Shown: one piece after another, positions 61,848 to 64,000 of the stretch
Position numbering within the stretch: the stretch's first letter is position 1
How the letters are laid out: every line of letters starts with the position of its first letter
Origin: Hormoscilla sp. GUM202
Lineage (GTDB): Bacteria > Cyanobacteriota > Cyanobacteriia > Cyanobacteriales > Desertifilaceae
Length of the DNA stretch: 64,000 nucleotides
NCBI GenBank assembly: GCA_005518205.2
Contig: RFFC02000027.1
Span: forward strand, 1 to 64,000
Reading direction: 5' to 3'
Made by a program: the position numbers and the translations under genes
The notes under the pieces: generated by a model
The model's database searches: none
The model's input: only the letters and a program-made list of their open reading frames with translations
Told to the model about the DNA's origin: nothing

Positions 61848-63374
61848 ATGGGACTACCCTGGTACCGCGTACACACAGTCGTCCTGAACGATCCAGGACG
61901 ACTGATTGCTGTACACCTAATGCATACCGCCCTCGTAGCAGGGTGGGCTGGCTCAATGGCATTGTATGAGCTAGCCATTTTCGATCCAAGCGATCCAATC
62001 TTGAACCCCATGTGGCGTCAGGGGATGTTTGTCATGCCCTTCATGGCCCGTCTGGGTGTAACCGACTCTTGGGGCGGTTGGAATATTTATGGGGGGACAG
62101 CAACTGACGTCGGCTTCTGGTCCTTTGAAGGAGTTGCGACTGCTCATATCGTGCTTTCCGGTCTATTATTCCTAGCAGCAGTGTGGCACTGGGTTTATTG
62201 GGACTTGGAACTGTTTACCGACCCCCGCACTGGCGAACCAGCCCTGGACTTGCCCAAAATGTTTGGCATCCACCTGTTTTTGTCAGGTCTGCTGTGCTTT
62301 GGCTTCGGAGCATTCCACGTCACAGGACTATTTGGACCAGGAATTTGGGTGAGCGACCCCTATGGTTTAACTGGCAGCGTGCAACCGGTAGCACCAGAAT
62401 GGGGGCCAGCTGGGTTTGACCCCTTCAACCCAGGAGGAATCGCAGCTCACCATATTGCTGCTGGAATAGTTGGGGTGATCGCTGGTCTATTTCACTTAAC
62501 GGTGCGCCCGCCAGAACGGCTCTACAAAGCCCTGCGCATGGGGAATATTGAAACAGTACTCTCCAGCAGTATTGCCGCAGTCTTCTTCGCCGCCTTCGTG
62601 GTCGCTGGAACAATGTGGTACGGCTGCGCAGCTACCCCGATCGAACTATTTGGCCCCACCCGTTACCAGTGGGATCAAGGCTATTTCCAGCAGGAAATTC
62701 AGCGACGAGTGCAAGCAAGCGTAGCAGAAGGTAAGAGCCTCTCAGAAGCCTGGAATCAGATTCCCGAAAAACTGGCCTTTTACGACTATGTGGGCAATAG
62801 CCCAGCTAAGGGCGGTCTGTTCCGCACCGGTCAGATGAACCAGGGAGATGGGATTGCCCAAACCTGGCTTGGTCATCCATTATTCACAGATGCTGAAGGT
62901 CGGGAATTGACCGTGCGTCGGATGCCTAACTTCTTTGAAACCTTCCCCGTAGTCTTGACTGACTCTGATAACATCGTCCGTGCCGACATTCCCTTCCGTC
63001 GGGCAGAATCAAGATACAGTTTTGAGCAAACTGGCGTCACGGTCAGCTTATACGGTGGTCAGTTAGACGGTAAAACCTTCACAGACCCACCAACGGTCAA
63101 GAAATATGCTCGCCTGGCTCAATTGGGCGAACCCTTTGAGTTTGACAAGGAAACATTAAATTCTGACGGCGTATTCCGCAGCAGTCCTCGTGGTTGGTTT
63201 ACCTTCGGACATGCGGTGTTTGCTCTACTGTTCTTCTTCGGTCATATCTGGCATGGCTCCCGCACTCTGTTCCGGGATGTGTTTGCTGGAATTGAGGAGG
63301 GCCTCGAAGAGCAGGTTGAGTTCGGCGTCTTCCAGAAAGTGGGTGACGAAACAACCCGTCAGGAAGCTGTATAG
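61848..63374 (+). CDS. psbB: Photosystem II CP47 chlorophyll-binding protein
   Basis: 508 residues, six transmembrane helices with a large lumenal loop between helices 5 and 6. It binds chlorophyll a and carotene as the inner antenna of photosystem II. It begins MGLPWYRVHTVVLNDPGRL, with histidine ligands in LMHTALVAGWAGS, VWHWVYWDLE, GAFHVTG and GHAVFALLFFFGHIWHGSRT. GAGGAGG precedes ATG 61848. Length is standard. psbT follows 194 bases later, with a palindromic repeat in between. Confidence 0.98.
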   Translation: MGLPWYRVHTVVLNDPGRLIAVHLMHTALVAGWAGSMALYELAIFDPSDPILNPMWRQGMFVMPFMARLGVTDSWGGWNIYGGTATDVGFWSFEGVATAHIVLSGLLFLAAVWHWVYWDLELFTDPRTGEPALDLPKMFGIHLFLSGLLCFGFGAFHVTGLFGPGIWVSDPYGLTGSVQPVAPEWGPAGFDPFNPGGIAAHHIAAGIVGVIAGLFHLTVRPPERLYKALRMGNIETVLSSSIAAVFFAAFVVAGTMWYGCAATPIELFGPTRYQWDQGYFQQEIQRRVQASVAEGKSLSEAWNQIPEKLAFYDYVGNSPAKGGLFRTGQMNQGDGIAQTWLGHPLFTDAEGRELTVRRMPNFFETFPVVLTDSDNIVRADIPFRRAESRYSFEQTGVTVSLYGGQLDGKTFTDPPTVKKYARLAQLGEPFEFDKETLNSDGVFRSSPRGWFTFGHAVFALLFFFGHIWHGSRTLFRDVFAGIEEGLEEQVEFGVFQKVGDETTRQEAV

Positions 63375-63403
63375 ACAGCACTGGCATAAATTTTAATTGG
63401 GGG

Positions 63404-63474
63404 GTCGTGTCCGAGAGCGCCCACCCTGTCGCTCGCCTGCCCGGCAGCGACATGGGTGGGCGTCTATGGACAGG
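63404..63474. repeat. Palindromic repeat between psbB and psbT
   Basis: 71 bases matching the repeat inside nirA (46804-46874) at about 80%. Arms GCGCCCACCCTGTCGCT and AGCGACATGGGTGGGCG surround a small loop. It may shape psbB mRNA processing or termination. Confidence 0.75.
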
Positions 63475-63568
63475 ATCGGGAAAATTTCCTGCCCCTATTT
63501 GATTCGATCGCACCAGCCTATGGTAAAGTGAATACTAGATACGAATTAGAGAATGGGGAAATCCTTAC

Positions 63569-63664
63569 ATGGAAAGCGTTGCCTACATTTTGATTCTGAC
63601 TTTGGCATTGGGTACATTATTCTTTGCGATCGCCTTTCGGGATCCGCCAAGAATTGGCAAGTAG
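63569..63664 (+). CDS. psbT: Photosystem II protein T
   Basis: 31 residues, MESVAYILILTLALGTLFFA then IAFRDPPRIGK: a single transmembrane helix with the basic PsbT tail. ATG 63569, stop TAG 63662-63664. PsbT sits near CP47 and D1 at the photosystem II dimer interface. The psbB-psbT-nrdR order is typical of cyanobacteria. Confidence 0.95.
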   Translation: MESVAYILILTLALGTLFFAIAFRDPPRIGK

Positions 63665-63725
63665 CCGGTTATGTAATGAAGAAGGCCATCTAATGGTCCA
63701 CCATCCTGCTTGAGAGACACAGATC

Positions 63726-64000
63726 ATGCGATGTCCATTCTGTCAACATTCTGGAAGGCGATTGCTCGAATCGAGATCGGCTGAAGGCGGTCAGAGCGTT
63801 CGCCGTCGGCGAGAATGCTTAAATTGCCAGCGTCGCTTCACGACTTACGAACGGATTGAATTTGTCGAGATCGCCGTCATTAAGCGGGATGGTCAGCGGG
63901 AGCCCTTTAACCGTTGCAAGTTATTACGCGGGATTGTCAAATCCTGCGAGAAGACCGGTATCCAGACCGTGAGACTGGAGGTGCTAGTGGATGAAATAGA
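63726..64000 (+). CDS. nrdR: Transcriptional repressor NrdR (3' end outside window)
   Basis: ATG 63726; 91 residues are visible and the gene continues past the window. The N-terminal zinc ribbon has MRCPFCQH and CLNCQRRFTTYER (two CxxC pairs), followed by the start of the ATP-cone domain (VIKRDGQREPFNRCKLLRGI). NrdR represses ribonucleotide reductase genes according to dNTP/ATP state. It lies 61 bases after psbT on the same strand. Confidence 0.95.
   Translation, partial: MRCPFCQHSGRRLLESRSAEGGQSVRRRRECLNCQRRFTTYERIEFVEIAVIKRDGQREPFNRCKLLRGIVKSCEKTGIQTVRLEVLVDEI

Noticed and set aside
1..64000. tRNA, rRNA or riboswitch genes
   Set aside because: None could be recognised by eye. A tRNAscan/Infernal run would settle this.

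Overview
The window looks like chromosomal DNA of a filamentous cyanobacterium, probably of the Oscillatoriales type. It carries photosystem II genes (psbB, psbT, psbM), cyanobacterial GlpX-type FBPase/SBPase, Mo-nitro_C, DUF29 and UPF0182-type proteins, many GCGATCGC (HIP1) octamers and heptanucleotide repeats. No rRNA, tRNA, CRISPR array or transposase gene was seen.

Layout. 1-9.1 kb: the 3' part of hemL, a patch of small toxin-antitoxin-like genes with visible recombination scars (DUF29, UPF0175, PIN/VapC, a broken MNT nucleotidyltransferase), a Mo-nitro_C protein and an ABC-F ATPase. 9.7-15.1 kb: housekeeping genes glpX, hemA and a large UPF0182 membrane protein. 15.4-21.6 kb: an accessory stretch with decayed nadC copies, two secreted paralogues (one with a PI-PLC-like domain), a cmr2/cas10 remnant and a head-on nest of two ORF-less group II introns. 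21.9-23.5 kb: pgi. 23.8-43.7 kb, minus strand: a four-gene nonribosomal peptide operon. 44-55.4 kb: the nitrate assimilation cluster (nirA fused to a ferredoxin, an unknown membrane-anchored protein, nrtP, narB), psiE, rbp-rpsU, a nitrate-reductase-associated protein and a DJ-1/PfpI protein. 55.5-61 kb: a DUF4351 remnant, a TauE/SafE exporter, dxr, a broken thioesterase and a tandem USP. 61-64 kb: psbM, a ferredoxin, psbB, psbT and the start of nrdR.

The NRPS operon reads in order: FAAL-ACP-Cstarter-A-PCP-E / C-A-PCP-C-A-PCP-E / C-A-PCP-TE / MFS exporter. By collinearity it should make an N-acylated tetrapeptide, roughly acyl-D-Val-Gly-D-Xaa-Xaa, where both Xaa are branched aliphatic by A-domain code. 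The second E domain is cut by an in-frame TAG, with a GTG restart codon five codons later. The start of the operon faces an antisense ORF-less group II intron.

The nitrate genes run in one direction from an NtcA-type promoter upstream of nirA: NrtP imports nitrate/nitrite, NarB reduces nitrate, and NirA reduces nitrite to ammonium with its own fused [2Fe-2S] domain. The linker of that fusion is encoded by a palindromic repeat that also occurs downstream of psbB.

Intergenic regions are dense in short non-autonomous elements. Several have terminal inverted repeats, and some have intact target-site duplications, yet no transposase is encoded here. All assignments come from reading motifs by eye; no database search was run.
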